Below, one piece after another: positions 34,395-45,824 of a stretch of DNA of 64,000 nt. Made by a program: the position numbers and the translations under genes. Origin of the DNA: Castanea sativa (lineage: Eukaryota > Streptophyta > Magnoliopsida > Fagales > Fagaceae); assembly GCF_040712315.1 (NCBI RefSeq), contig NC_134018.1:47431335-47495334 (forward strand), in the 5' to 3' direction. Within the stretch, counting starts at the first letter, position 1. Each line of letters begins with the position of its first letter. Under the pieces are notes generated by a model. The model worked only from the letters and a program-made list of their open reading frames with translations, was not told the origin of the DNA and did not search any database.

Positions 34395-35195
34395 CTAAGG
34401 ATAAGCTGGGGTGGAGTATCTATTTATGATACCCATGTCACCACAATATTGCCTAAAGGCCTTGCTGTCGAATTGAACGCCATTGTCTGAGATAAGCGTG
34501 TATGGTATACCGAATCTAGTGACAATATTTTTCCAGACAAACTTCTTGGAATCAACATCTCTGATATTTTCTAAGGGCTCGGTCTCAACCCATTTAGTGA
34601 AATAGTCCGTTCCCACAAGAAGCCATCTTTTGTTTCCTGCAGCTCTCGGAAATGGCCCCACTATGTCCAATCCCCACTGCGCAAAAGGCCAAGGACTGGA
34701 GAGAGGGTTAAGAACTCCACCAGGTTGATGAATATTAGGGGCGAACCTCTGGCATTGATCACACTTTCTAGCATAGTCTTGAGCCTCTCTCTGCATATTG
34801 GGCCACCAATAGCCCTGAGTAAGAGCTCTATGGGCTAAGGACCTTCCTCCAGTGTGGCTTCCACAAATCCCCTCATGCAATTCCTCCAGTAATGCTTCCG
34901 TTGATTCAGGGTGCACACACAACAAATACGGTCCTAAGAAGGATCGTTTATACAGCTTCTGGTCCTCGGACAACCAGAAACGTGGTGCCTTTGGACGTAT
35001 CTTTTCTGCTTCAGATTTATCCTCAGGAAGGATATCATTCTTAAGAAAAGATATGACCGGGTCCATCCAACTAGGTCCAAGCCTTATTAGATGGATGCAA
35101 GCCGCCTTGGCGGGGATAAGAGTTGGTTCTAGCAAATCCTCCACAAGGATAATCCTGGGCAAATCCTGAGCCGAGGACGTTGCTAACGTAGCCAA
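34395..35195 (-). pseudogene. Integrase, truncated in the catalytic core
   Basis: Minus-strand block of 266 codons. It shows the zinc-binding HHCC module (H..GRSLAHRALTQGYWW ... CDQCQRF), then the first catalytic Asp (GLDIVGPFP) and the second (LISDNGVQFDS). It ends at YSTPAYP followed by TAG and unrelated sequence, so the catalytic Glu and the whole C-terminal domain are absent. A deletion removed the rest of integrase and most of the 3' untranslated region. Integration by this protein is not expected. Confidence 0.92.
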
Positions 35196-37010
35196 AGAAT
35201 CGGCGTAGGTGTTTCCACTCCTAGAGATGTGAGCTAAGACAAAGGAGTCAAATTCTGCTTGCTAACGCTTGACCTAGGCCAAATATTCCTGCATTCTTGG
35301 GTCCCTGGCCTCCATGGTCCCCATGACCTGGCCAACCACTAACTGAGAGTCCGAGAATGCATGGACTTCCTTTCCACCCATCTTACGTAACATGTTCATG
35401 CCTACCAGAACGGCTTCATACTCGGCTTCGTTATTAGTAGCCGAGAATGACAGCCTTAGAGATTTTTCGAAGATAATTCCCTCAGGAGATATCAGAACAA
35501 GTCCGACACCAGCCCCTCTCTTATTAGCTGCCCCATCCACATACAGCTTCCAATTCGAAGGCACTGCAGCTGTGATCACACCAACTGATTTTTCATCCAT
35601 GTGTGCTTCTTTGAGAGTTTCTTCTAGCAATGGTTCAGTAAACTCTGCCACCAAGTCAGCGAGGACCTGGCCCTTGACCGAGGTGCGAGGCTTGTATTTA
35701 ACGTCAAAAGCTCCTAAAATGGTTCCCCACTTTGCCACCTTACCAGAGTAGTCGGCGCTGCGTAACACTGCCTTAAGAGACAATTGGGTCAGAACCACTA
35801 CAGTGTGAGACTGGAAATAATGAGGAAGCTTGCGCGTGGCGTGAACTATGGCCAGAAGCGCTTTCTCCAACAGCAGATAGCGCACCTCGGCCTCATTCAA
35901 AGACTTGCTAACATAGTAGACCGGTCTTTGCACCCCGCTGTCATTCTTTATAAGGACCAGGCTGACCGCGTGGACGGCCACTGCTAGATAAGCAAACAAG
36001 ACCTCATCCGCCTCGGGGCGAGACAAGATGGGTGGCCGAGAAAGATATTGCTTAAGCTGCTGGAAAGCTAATGCGCAGTCCTCGTTCCATTGAAACCCTT
36101 TCCACTTATTCAACAATTGGAAGAAAGGACGGCATCGGTCAGCTGACCGAGAGATAAACCTATTCAACGCAGCAATCATTCCGGTCAATTTCTGGATCTC
36201 TTTTGGGTTCCAAGGCGGCTGCAAGTCCTGAATAGCCTTGACCTGTGCTGGGTTCACCTCTATGCCTCTGTGAGTAATCATGTATCCCAAAAACTTTCCG
36301 GACCCCACGCCAAAAGAGCACTTTGAGGCGTTAAGGCGCAGCTTGTACCTTTTTAGCACCTGGAAGGTGTCAGCTAGATCTTTGATGTGTGAAGGTATCG
36401 TTTTGCTCTTTACCACCATATCGTCAACATACACCTCAATAGTCTTCCCCAATTGCTGTTCGAACATCCTGGTCATCATTCTTTGGTAAGTAGCCCCAGT
36501 ATTTTTCAACCCAAATGGCATGACCTTATAGTAGTAGTTCCCCGTTGGAGTAATGAAAGCCGTCTTCTCCTGATCCTCCACCGCCAAGGGAATCTGATGG
36601 TAACCCTGGAAGGCATCCAAAAAACTCATCCGAGGATGTCCGACAGTGGCGTCCACTAGTTGATCAATACGCGGCATTGGGAACGAATCCTTGGGGCAGG
36701 CCTTGTTCAAATCCGTGAAGTCCACACATACTCTCCACGTTCCGTTCTTCTTTTTAACTACAACCGTGTGCGCCAGCCACTCAGGGTAGAAAACTTCTTT
36801 AATAGCCCCAGCCCTTTTAAGTTTGAGCACCTCTTCCTTTACAGCCTCGGAATGTTCTTTAGAAGAACGCCGAGGTGGCTGCCTTCTCGGAACAATGGCA
36901 GGGTTGACATTCAAACGATGGCAAATAAAGCTCGGATCTACACCTGGAGCCTCATACGGGTCCCACGCAAAAACATCAATATTGCCCTTCAGAAATTCTA
37001 ACAACTCCAT
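35196..37010 (-). pseudogene. Reverse transcriptase, RNase H and second RNase H
   Basis: 578 open codons (37010-35274). RT motifs include VVVKKKNGTWRVCVDFTDLN, the FLDAFQGYHQI region, MPFGLKNTGATYQR and the catalytic YVDD. An RNase H-like connection follows (RPVYYVSKSLNEAEVRY). A second, archaeal-type RNase H domain follows, with LYVDGAANKRGAGVGLVL, NNEAEYEAVLVGM and FSDSQLVVGQV; this tandem arrangement typifies the Tat lineage. Two TAG codons (about 35273 and 35262) interrupt the end of the second RNase H, and a TAG at about 37018 separates RT from protease. Catalytic residues of RT look intact. Confidence 0.94.
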
Positions 37011-37145
37011 TTTCTCCTAGTGTGGCATACGTAAGCCGACTTGGAAGAACCTCTCTGGATCATCGGCTATTAAAAACTTCTCTAATTCCTCACAATGAGC
37101 CTCCTCTCCTGTCATCATTCCAGATGAAACAGGAGCGGTTAACTG

Positions 37146-38081
37146 CTATAAGTCTTTGGTGATCGAAGCCGACGACTCGGCTTCTGCCTGGTGCAGTACT
37201 GCAGCCGACATGCACTGCCTGGCCACCGATTGGCTGCCAAGGATTTCTTCAACAGATTCCCCCGAGGGGAACTTAACCTTAACATGCAAGGTAGAGGAGA
37301 CAGCGCCAAGAGCGTGCAGCCATGGCCTGGCAAGGATGGCTGTGTATGGAGAGTACGCGTCGACCACAATGAAATCCACCTCAACCATTTCTGAGCCAGA
37401 TTGAACGGGCAAACGGATCTGTCCCTTCGGCACAACGGCTCTCTCTTCAAAGCTTATAAGTGGCGAGTCATAAGTAGTAAGATCTTCCAGCTTCAATTTT
37501 AACCCCTTAAATAGATCAGGGTACATGATATCTGCACCGCTGCCCTGATCTATCATAACCCTCCTCACATCATAGTTCCCTATCCTAAGCGTAACTACAA
37601 GAGCATCGTCATGGGGTTGGATAGTCCCCACCTTATCCTCCTCGGAGAATCCCAAGACGGGTAAATTTAGCTTCAACCTCTTCGGCCTGCAGCCCAAATC
37701 CTCGGCCTGAGGATGTGAAACTGTCAACACCCTGGTGGGAGCCGAGCCGGTCCTGCCAGGTGCAACAAAAATAACATTAATTGTTCCTAACGCCGGCCGA
37801 GATGAATTATTCCTCTGATTGTTTGAACCAGATTGACTACCCTGCCCACCAGGTTGGCACAGGTGCTGCTTCAGTTTTCCTTCACTGACAAGCTGCTCCA
37901 AGTGGTTCCAAAGGGTCCGACAGTTCTCAGTAGTGTGGCCCACATCCTGGTGATACTGGCAAAAGAGGTTATGATTCCTCTTCGCAGGGTCTCCTGCCAT
38001 CTTATTAGGCCATCTAAAGAAGGGCTCCTTACGAACCTTCTCCAGCAACTGATGTACTGGTTCTCGGAACACAGTGTTCAC
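37146..38081 (-). pseudogene. gag C-terminus and aspartic protease
   Basis: It contains a zinc-knuckle-like CQYHQDVGHTTENC near the start, a glycine/asparagine-rich linker, and a retropepsin-like domain with the active-site motif IDQGSGADIM (typically D-x-G-S/A). It is separated from gag by a TAA near 38116 and from RT by a TAG near 37151; both read as Gln in context. The block would belong to a gag-protease polyprotein. Confidence 0.85.
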
Positions 38082-38114
38082 TGCCTGAGGTGCTGCCGAG
38101 CTGGACTGCCCAAC

Positions 38115-39158
38115 TTAATCTCGCCTCGGCTTGTTATTGTGGTACTTGTCCGACCTGAAATCCCTTCTCTCCTGCGGGATAACCTTCTCCTTACCCTTTC
38201 CTTGCTGTTGGTCTTCCTCCACTCTTTTGTACTCGTCAATTCGGTCCATGAGGCGACGTACGCTGCGGACAGGCTTTTTAGTCAAAGACTTTCTCAGGTC
38301 GTGATCAGTAGGAAGACCTACCTTAAAGGTATTGAGCGCCACCTCATCAAAGTCACCATCTATTTCATTAAACATCTCCCAGTAACGGTCAGAGTATGCT
38401 TTCAACGTCTCTCCATCCCTCATAGTCATGGATAACAGCGAGTCCAATGGCCGAGGTACTCTGCTACACGTAATGAACCGCGAGGCGAATGCTCTAGTGA
38501 GCTCCCCAAACGAACCTATAGACCCCGATTTAAGGCCGTTGAACTACCTCATAGCAACAGGTCCCAAGCTAGAGGGGAAAACTTTACACATCAGAGCCTC
38601 ACTATGAGAGTGCACCGCCATCCTCTGGTTAAAGTGACTCACGTGCTCCACCGGATCAGTCCGGCCATTGTAGATGGTGAAGTTAGGTTGGGTGAACCTC
38701 CTGGGAAGCTTCCCTTTGTCAATCCTCCGTGAAAATGGGGATTTGGAGAGTTGGTGCAACGCCCGACTCATAGTATCGTTCCCTAAGCCCCTAGAAGGAA
38801 GCTTCTTGCGTCTGCGAGCTGGCTGGTCATCCTCCTCACAAGAGGACATTGCACTGGGGGGTGAGCATGACCTTGAGCTATAACTACCTCCCCGGGCTTC
38901 CTCTAAAGAAGGATCAGATGAGGACGGCGAAGGCTTACGTCTGGCGCGGCGTAGCTTTCTTTTCAGACGACCAATCTCCCTCTGCATGGCCCTAGCACCA
39001 TCCTTGTGGGTGGTGCTACCCCCGCCCTGAGTATGGCTAGCCCTGGGGTATTCTGTATGGACACTTCCCTCACGATCCCTTTGACGCTCAAGGCGCTCAA
39101 AATGATCCTCCGGTTGTGATCCCTGTGACTCTGCATGGTGAGAACCTAGGCCTGCCAT
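38115..39158 (-). pseudogene. gag N-terminal and capsid region
   Basis: Starts at ATG 39158, 48 bases inside the 5' LTR edge. An Arg/Ser-rich N-terminus (residues about 40-130) precedes the gag capsid region (FTIYNGRTDPVEHVSHF, then LKAYSDRYWEMFNEI and FKVGLP). A TAG at about 38545 replaces the Trp expected in the capsid motif RWFNGL. Downstream the frame reopens (38447-38115) with a lysine-rich end. Confidence 0.88.
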
Positions 39159-39186
39159 GGTATCCCAACCTTTTCTAGACTAGATT

Positions 39187-39205
39187 TCCCACAGACGGCG
39201 CCAAT
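39187..39205 (-). promoter_or_regulatory. Primer binding site, tRNA-Asp-like
   Basis: Immediately inside the 5' LTR the element strand reads attggcgccgtctgtggga. TGGCGCCGT matches the complement of a plant tRNA-Asp 3' end; the next bases diverge. Confidence 0.65.
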
Positions 39206-39934
39206 TGTAAGTGCACAATTGCACCTGGACCCAAAGAAGATTATGGGCTCAGGCCCAATGAGCCTTAAACAATAAAAATCGTAGAGTGTGGGCTTGAAAC
39301 CTAGGTTAGAAGTGCTGGGAGCTTGATAACAGGCTTTTATAAACAAGTACAGGTAAATAACGAACGATAATTGCAAATAGATCTCCTCGGACCCTACCTG
39401 AGGACTACCTCTTTATTATTTCTCTTTCTTTCTTATAGGTTACAATCCTTAATTTCTTTTCTTGTACTTTAGAGAGAGAGAGTAAGCGAGAGAGCCAAAA
39501 AAAGAGAGATCCCCATTCTTTCCTATTCCTCCCCCTTAAATACCCCTTTTTTAGATGCCTTTTGGGACCTTGACTAGAAGTTTCTGCCCTACTGTTTAGG
39601 GGTCACTTCCCCATTAATGCGGCCAGGGAAGTAGGTGCAGAGTCTTTAATGCGGAGGTGGCAGCCTTTGCTCTAGATATTTTCCTTAATACTGGTGTATC
39701 GAGAAGGTTCAGGGTTTCCCCCTTTAACCATTAGTCTTTCTAGAGTTGAGCTTTGACTTTCATAATGAAGCTTTGAATTCTCTTGGGCTTGTCCGAGGAG
39801 AAGTTCGTCCTCGGCTCCACCCTTGGACCCTCGACATATTGGCCAGTTCGTAGAGTTTAATACTGGAGCAGGTCGGCCCTTCATGCTACAGTCCAAAGGC
39901 CCATATGCCCATTTGGGTCCTTTCACTCCCCACA
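39206..39934 (-). repeat. 5' LTR of the gypsy element
   Basis: 729 bp, the same length as the 3' LTR and collinear without indels by eye. On the element strand it starts TGTGGGGAGTGAAAGG. A TATA-like ggtatttaaggggg occurs near 39540 (reverse), which would drive gag-pol leftwards. Confidence 0.95.
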
Positions 39935-40490
39935 GCATGTATGAGTCGTGGTGGATAACAATTTCTGTTTATTTTTTCCTAGACAAAAGCACTACATTAG
40001 TTATCACTTATGTTCAGTGTCTGTTTGAAAAAAGTTATTTTTGCTAACTTATTTTACTATTTAACTTATTTTTGTTACTATTTATAGACCCCACTACACT
40101 TTTTAGTATTATTTATGGGTCCCACTGTAATATTTCAGCTAACTTTAACCTACTTTCAGTAAAAATATTTCAATTTCAATAAAATAAGCGGATCCCAAAC
40201 AAACCCTTAATCACGCCTCTAATAAATTTGGAAGACCAAAACGCAAGGTAGAAAGCTGTTTGAATAGGACAACGCAACTAACGTGTGAGCCCTACTAAGG
40301 ACTGACGGTAACACAAGAAGACAATAAAAAAACAACCAGAAGTTCTGGAGCTTCTGTTCTATGATTGGAAAATTACTCATATGCAGTTCCAAGTTCCAAC
40401 AGCAAAAAGCTAATCAAGAGATTTTTCTCGGATAGAAATAATTTGCAATTGGAACTTAATATTGATGTACTTTCATGTTTCTTGTATGCC
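39935..40490. repeat. DC1 unit downstream flank, copy C, right part
   Basis: It continues 29940-30318 after the gypsy element: gcatgtatgagtcgtggtgg, gacaaaagcactacattagt, cacgcctctaataaatttgg. A MITE is inserted at 40017-40206. Confidence 0.8.
40017..40206. mobile_element. 190-bp MITE, family shared with 43655-43835
   Basis: It is absent at the same place in flank copies A and B (attcaatcgcgtctc). Ends gtgtctgtttg and, in reverse complement, agggtttgtttggga are imperfect inverted repeats. The internal ctatttatagaccccactac is shared with 43690-43720. The target duplication looks like TTA/TCA, so it may be Harbinger/Tourist-like; that is uncertain. Confidence 0.65.
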
Positions 40491-41716
40491 TATTGAGGTG
40501 ACCTCTCATGTGGAAAAAGTGACTTTTTAAATTATTTTTTGATAGTGACTTCTATTTTAAGTATTTTCTATTTGAATCCGGGTAACGATCAACTACCAAT
40601 TTTTGATAATGATCATTTTGATTAAGAAACTATATCATTACATGATTTATTCTTGTATGACTTCAATTTGTGTTACAATTATTGAAACAAAACAAAATAT
40701 ATATAACTAAATAATAAAGAAAGATAGGTTAAATTCAAAAGAATAATTCATGGCTATAACTATTTAAAAGAATAAAAAAATTCAGAGCCTACAAATTATG
40801 TGGGGGTGTGTGTATGTGTGTGTGTGTGTGACTACACAAATTCAGATGTTAAAACTTTCAGAATCCCAACAAAGATATATAATTAAAGAGTAAGTTATTC
40901 AAACAATTCAAAAATATATATGACTATTCAAAAGAGAAATATAAGAAAAAGAAAAAAGTAAACAAACCCATAAAGCAATAAGTTTTAAATTTTAACGGGT
41001 CTAAACTTTAAATGAACCTTATTAGCATGTGACCCACGCTAAAAAATGTTGAGCAGGAGCCCACGTTGATATGATGAAAGCAATACATTCTCTTAATATA
41101 TCGTATATAAGCTTTCTACCCAAAAAATTAACATACTTCATATCGTGAGGTGAAGTAAAGACATATGCAGTAGCAGCAACCTTAAATTTCAGTTATTGCA
41201 AGTTTTTTTATCTTGTAAAAAAGGCTAAAGAGAGTTTGATGGTTTATGTATGAAAATTACTTTTTACAAAATACGTGAAAAACCATAAAATAAAATAAAA
41301 ATTAACAAAGTAGAAGAGAAGAAAATAACAGAAGAAGAGCTCATACATCTACTCTGCTTTAAAAAAAATATTTGGGTTTGCATTACTTTTTATAGTGTTC
41401 ATGATTAATTTCGCAAATTTAGAGATAAATTATCAACGTTCGAATTTGAGTTTAAGATGGACTTGTTAGAGAGATAGGGTTTCACTCATTGTTAAGTTTG
41501 GACTAAATAAAAATAATTTTGTTTAAAAAAAATGATAATGATGAGTTTAAATTTAAGTTGGACTTATTAGAGAAATAAAGTTTCAATTCTTGTTAAGTTT
41601 AGACTAAACAAAAATAATTTTATTTTAAAAAAATAATGATGATGTGGCAAGTTCTGAAAAGGTTAATAAAAAGTTAAAGACTTCTGTTTTATACATACAT
41701 ACATACATACATACAT

Positions 41717-41753
<37 letters not shown>

Positions 41754-42584
41754 CTACATTTGCTTAATTACCTATATATTGAATGAGCAAATCTATCTAC
41801 GCACACAAAGACAACCTTTTTTTTAATCATAAATTCATAATAGGTTGCAATATGTTTTGTTATTTATACTATTTTCACTTAAATCCACCACTAGATCACG
41901 TTCACACGAAGTTGATATTAAAATAGTTCAAAAAATTGTGAAAATTTTATTATGAACTTTTATATTTTGATAAATATTAATTTATATTAAAACTTCAACA
42001 GCTTTCTTTTTTAGTCTGCTGAATTAATCTTCAACAGCCCAACCGCCCAAGCCAAAAATTTCAAATAAAAAAACTCACATGGCACGCTATGAAGAAATCA
42101 CCAGTGAATTTCATGATATTTTCGTATTATATATACTTCAAACTTTCTTAGCAATGAAGGAAGAGATTTGTCTTTGGAGAGAGTTTTTTTTTTAAATTTT
42201 TTTTTATAAATATAAGTTTCAATAAAGATTTCATCTAAAAGAGTAATTATTCGATAATAAAAATTTTTACTAGTTGAATGGTGTGGTAATAAAATGCAAT
42301 GATTTTGACTTTTGACACTAGAGTAGCATGTGGATAATTTTTTCTGGCTTCAAATAAAGATTTAATATAAAAGAGTAATTATTCAGAGAGAGTAATCATA
42401 CAATAAAGATTTCTCAGTATTTATTAAAAAATTTCTTAATGGGTTGCGTTAATAAAAAAGACAAAATATTATTTCAAAAGTTGTCAAAAAGAATTTAAAA
42501 TTTTTTTTTTAAAATTGTCAAAAAGAATAAAAAAACTACAAAAAAAAATAATACATTATAAAAAGTTGTAAAATGTTGGTGTTA
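40491..42584. other. AT-rich intergenic region with microsatellites
   Basis: No gene seen. It holds (GT)n at 40807-40830 and (ATAC)n(AT)n at 41691-41749. It also has two diverged direct repeats of about 120 bp (gagtttaa.atgg.cttgttagagaga at 41450 and 41544, each followed by gttaagttt.gactaaa). Confidence 0.55.
41691..41749. repeat. (ATAC)n(AT)n microsatellite
   Basis: Compound simple repeat of about seven ATAC followed by about thirteen AT units. Confidence 0.95.
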
Positions 42585-42895
42585 ACACAACCCTAAAATA
42601 AAAATATAAATAAATAAACCCCATAGTTTGGTCAGTTTGTACTTTTTTGCATATATTCAAAACCGTGTAAAGCTTCTGTGAATAATTCATTGCAACTTAA
42701 TTACGTGTAAGCCTACCAAGCACCGCCCAATGCCCATAATACAAAAAGACCATTAAAAAATTCCTCCCTTCCCACGGGGAAGGAGCAGCGGGATATTTCA
42801 TTCTTAGAAGTTAGAAGAACTCGTGTCACAATGGATTTCTAGTTTTTACATGGAAAGTACAGAGAAAATGGATTATTATATATGATTTCCTTTTA
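42585..42895. repeat. DC1 unit distal flank, copy C
   Basis: Collinear with the right parts of 22947-23845 and 25650-26660: ttggtcagttt.tactttt, aaaccgtgtaaag, cattgcaacttaattacgtg, catggaaagtacagagaaaa. It marks the far end of unit C. Confidence 0.75.
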
Positions 42896-42918
42896 ACAAA
42901 ACTGACTATTAAAGCTGA

Positions 42919-43209
42919 GTTTGGATTCAGCTTATTTGTGGTCACGTTTTGAGTTTTGCGTTTTGTAGCTTTTTTTTTTTTTTTTTTCAACACGCATGAA
43001 CAGTAACCGGTACTGTTCATGCACGTTATTTCACTGTGCGGGAGACCAATTTTACTGTTCACGCACTGTTCATGGGACCCACAAGCACTTTATTCAGAAA
43101 AAAATATTAAAAATGGGTCCCACAGCACTATTTACACATTTAAAAATTATTTTGCTACAGTGTTTTCAGTTTTCAGTTTTCAGTTTTTTGCAATAAGCTC
43201 TATCCAAGC
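42919..43209. mobile_element. 290-bp MITE with about 18-bp terminal inverted repeats
   Basis: The left end gtttggattcagcttattt and the right end in reverse complement (gcttggatagagcttattg) match at most positions. The inside is rich in cactgttcatg/catgaacagt units in both orientations, so it can fold on itself. No coding. Confidence 0.65.
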
Positions 43210-44262
43210 TTCGAGAAGTGATGTCAAAGTACGTCTTGTTAATTTGTTAAGTATCTTTGGAAGCTTCTGTTCTATTATTTAAAATGATGCACGCAATTAC
43301 ATCAGCAAGAAGCCTGAATTTACTCGGAATAATGGTTAGTGGTTGGAAATATCTATCTCCTTGTCAACGTGTATTCTTGAAATATTATAAATATATATAT
43401 ATATTTTTTGTACTTTCGAAATATCATAAATGTATATTTTTTTCATTCATATAAATAGTAAGTTTCACTAATTTAATTAAATTCATGATGGGACCCATCA
43501 TTCATGTGAAATGAAGAAATACACATTTATAATACTCTAGAAGTACTGAATAATTTTCTGTCGAAAAGTACAAAGAAAGTGCATTATTAATCATTTCCTA
43601 AACTTTCTTTTCAATGATTCCTTATTTTCTGTTTATGTGTGCATTTAGTTTCAAATTAAAAAGTGATTATTTTACTATTTAATTTATTTTTAATATTATT
43701 TATAGACCTCACTATACTTTTTGGTACTATTCATAAGTCTTATTGTACTATATCAGTTAACTTTGACATTTATCTATAGTACTTTCAACAAAAAGTTTTC
43801 AAATTTAACAAAATAAGCGTATCCCAAATAGATTCAATGTCTATGTACAGACGGTGCTGGAATATTTTTCATTGTGTGCCTACATTAAGAATTTCATAAT
43901 TAAAAGCTATCTAAAATGGTGCAACTAATTTTAAGAAAATTGATCTCATAAACGTAATTCTTAGATACTCCTAGAGCATAGAAAATGATACTCATTTCTC
44001 ACACATTCATGGTGAAGTTCACACATTAAATTCATGGTAAAGTCCACCATAAATATGATAAGAGGAAGCACTGTTTATTCATATTCCTAAGTACCTAATA
44101 ATTTTCCAGTCATAAACTGACTATAAATTGAACTATGTTCACTGATGGCATAGATTAGGTAACGTATAGGACCCCAAATTTGAGAATGTACCATGAAGTT
44201 TTAACTCAATTGATTGGAAATTTCTACCAAAAAAAACAAACTTGCATTTCTATGGTTGTGTG
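43210..44262. other. Intergenic region containing a second MITE copy
   Basis: No gene. 43655-43835 is the second copy of the MITE at 40017-40206. Confidence 0.5.
43655..43835. mobile_element. MITE, same family as 40017-40206
   Basis: Shares ttattttactatttaa.ttattttt, tttatagacc.cacta.actttt and aaaataagcg.atcccaaa with 40017-40206. It is more diverged, and the end points are approximate. Confidence 0.6.
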
Positions 44263-45824
44263 CAAGGATGGACTCAGGTGGGGCCCAAGGGGGCTTGGGC
44301 ACTTCTTGGGTCTAAATTTTTTTTTTTTTAATAGTTATTATATATATTATTTTTGTAGTTGGCCCCTTTCTAAAATCCTAAACTCTTTTTCTCCCCATTC
44401 AGTCTAGTTAGCCTAACCCAAATAACAACTATCTAACCTAAAAACTTAACAAAAGCAATAAAAACAATCACAATGGTGATTGTATTTTAACAAAAATACT
44501 GTGGGGGGTAAAAATACTTAAATAAACGTTTGGGTTTTTGGCCTGGTTAATTGGTACAAGTCTGTCCACTCAAAGTCCTCTAGGCCCACAGGTCAGTCCG
44601 CACTATAATGGTCCAAGGAGTTGTCCGAGAAGAAGTATCTCCTCGGACAAGCGTAAAGGCCGTAGGACTTGCTAGACAATTTAGGAACAGAATTCTGAAA
44701 GATCTGTTGGGTAAAGGAGTGATCCAAGCACCTGTTAGAAGTAGGAATGAGTGAGAAAATATCTGAGGGAAAAAGCTGCTACCACCGCAGTAAAGGCCCT
44801 GCATCTACCTCCCTGACCGCATTAATGGAGAAATGACCTCTGAACAGTAGTATTCAGCCTTCCAGCTATTGTTTGAAGACTTTAAAAAGGTGGTGGATGG
44901 GACAAGTAACTGGGGGAAAGATCTGTGTTACACGTGGATGAAACAGGGAAGAAGAAGAAGGATATAAGAAGACGAAAGAGGAGAAAAAAGAGGAAAGGCT
45001 TTTCTTTGAAAGAAACTAAAAAATTGTAATCTTTGGCTGAGAAAAAGAGGGGCTATACAAATTGTCATCGGCTTACGTCCAATGAGGGTTTTTTGTCACG
45101 TTCATTTGTTACTTGCTTAGATTGCGGCATTCTAGCCTGCTTATCAACTTTCCAACATCCCAAACCTAGGTTTCAAACCCATACTCTACAAATTTCATTG
45201 TATAAGGCTCTTTGGGCCTAAGCCCATTGCTCATTTTGGGTCCGGGTACAAATTGTGCACTTACAAATACTATTTTACCACCAAAGAACTAAAAAATCAT
45301 GTGTTTTTGGAGAAACTAAAACTAAAATTTTGCAATTATAATAAACTAGTATTTTATACCAGTTAACTGTAGCAAGTTGTTAAAAATAAAATAAAATATT
45401 TTATTAAGATTATATCTTTTCCTTCAATTAAAAAACTCAAATTCTCTCTTTTCCTTTATTATTTTAATGAATTTTTTATATTATTTTAAAGGAAGTAATA
45501 AAAAAGATAGAACATTTGATATTGAGTGTATTATAAAGTGAATTGGTAAAATAGATAAAGTAATTTCTTGAAGTGCTAAAAGTTAAAACTTTTAGCATCA
45601 CCACTGTGAATGCTCTAACTTAAAAAAAATCCTAACAGGCCTAGTATTAAAAAAAAAACATTATTTTGTTTCTGTTTTTGTCTTTATTGGTAGATGATTG
45701 CATTTTAATGTATTTACAAATAACGATTTTGTGTATTTTTAATTTTTTAGTACTATATAGATACCTATTTGAATTTTTTTTTTCTTTATACTCCAGCCCC
45801 CGCTAGCTTAAAATCTTAGGTCAG
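44263..45824. mobile_element. Non-autonomous hAT-like element split by a solo LTR
   Basis: It starts caaggatggactcaggtggg and ends cccccgctagcttaaaatcttaggt, whose reverse complement is a similar G-rich terminus. Internal blocks match 22412-22946 (ctaacctaaaaacttaacaaaa, tttattggtagatgattgca, tatagatacctattt). The matched halves lie on either side of the LTR at 44500-45265. The target duplication is not clear (gttgtgtg/gtgtgttt). Confidence 0.5.
44500..45265 (+). repeat. Solo LTR of the gypsy family
   Basis: Starts TGTGGGGGGT and ends TGTGCACTTACA, like the LTRs at 4040-4640 and (reversed) 30319 and 39206. It is flanked by a perfect 5-bp duplication AATAC (44495-44499, 45266-45270) with no internal element sequence, the product of LTR-LTR recombination. 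It is clearly diverged from the other LTRs. Confidence 0.92.

Larger units (their letters stand above)
30319..39934 (-). mobile_element. Tat-lineage Ty3/gypsy retrotransposon with antisense gene
   Basis: 9616 bp, bounded by two 729-bp LTRs and a perfect 5-bp target duplication GCATG (30314-30318 and 39935-39939). gag, protease, reverse transcriptase, RNase H, a second RNase H and integrase run on the minus strand, so the 5' LTR is at the right. The dual RNase H and the antisense extra ORF are hallmarks of the Tat lineage. A plus-strand three-exon gene occupies 31561-34073. By eye the LTRs differ at about 17-18 of 729 positions, so the insertion is fairly recent. gag-pol carries about seven nonsense codons and integrase is cut short, so the copy is not autonomous. 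Confidence 0.95.

Noticed and set aside
37833..38435. 200-codon plus-strand frame over gag
   Set aside because: Shadow of the gag zinc-knuckle/capsid region; no domain and no conservation seen.
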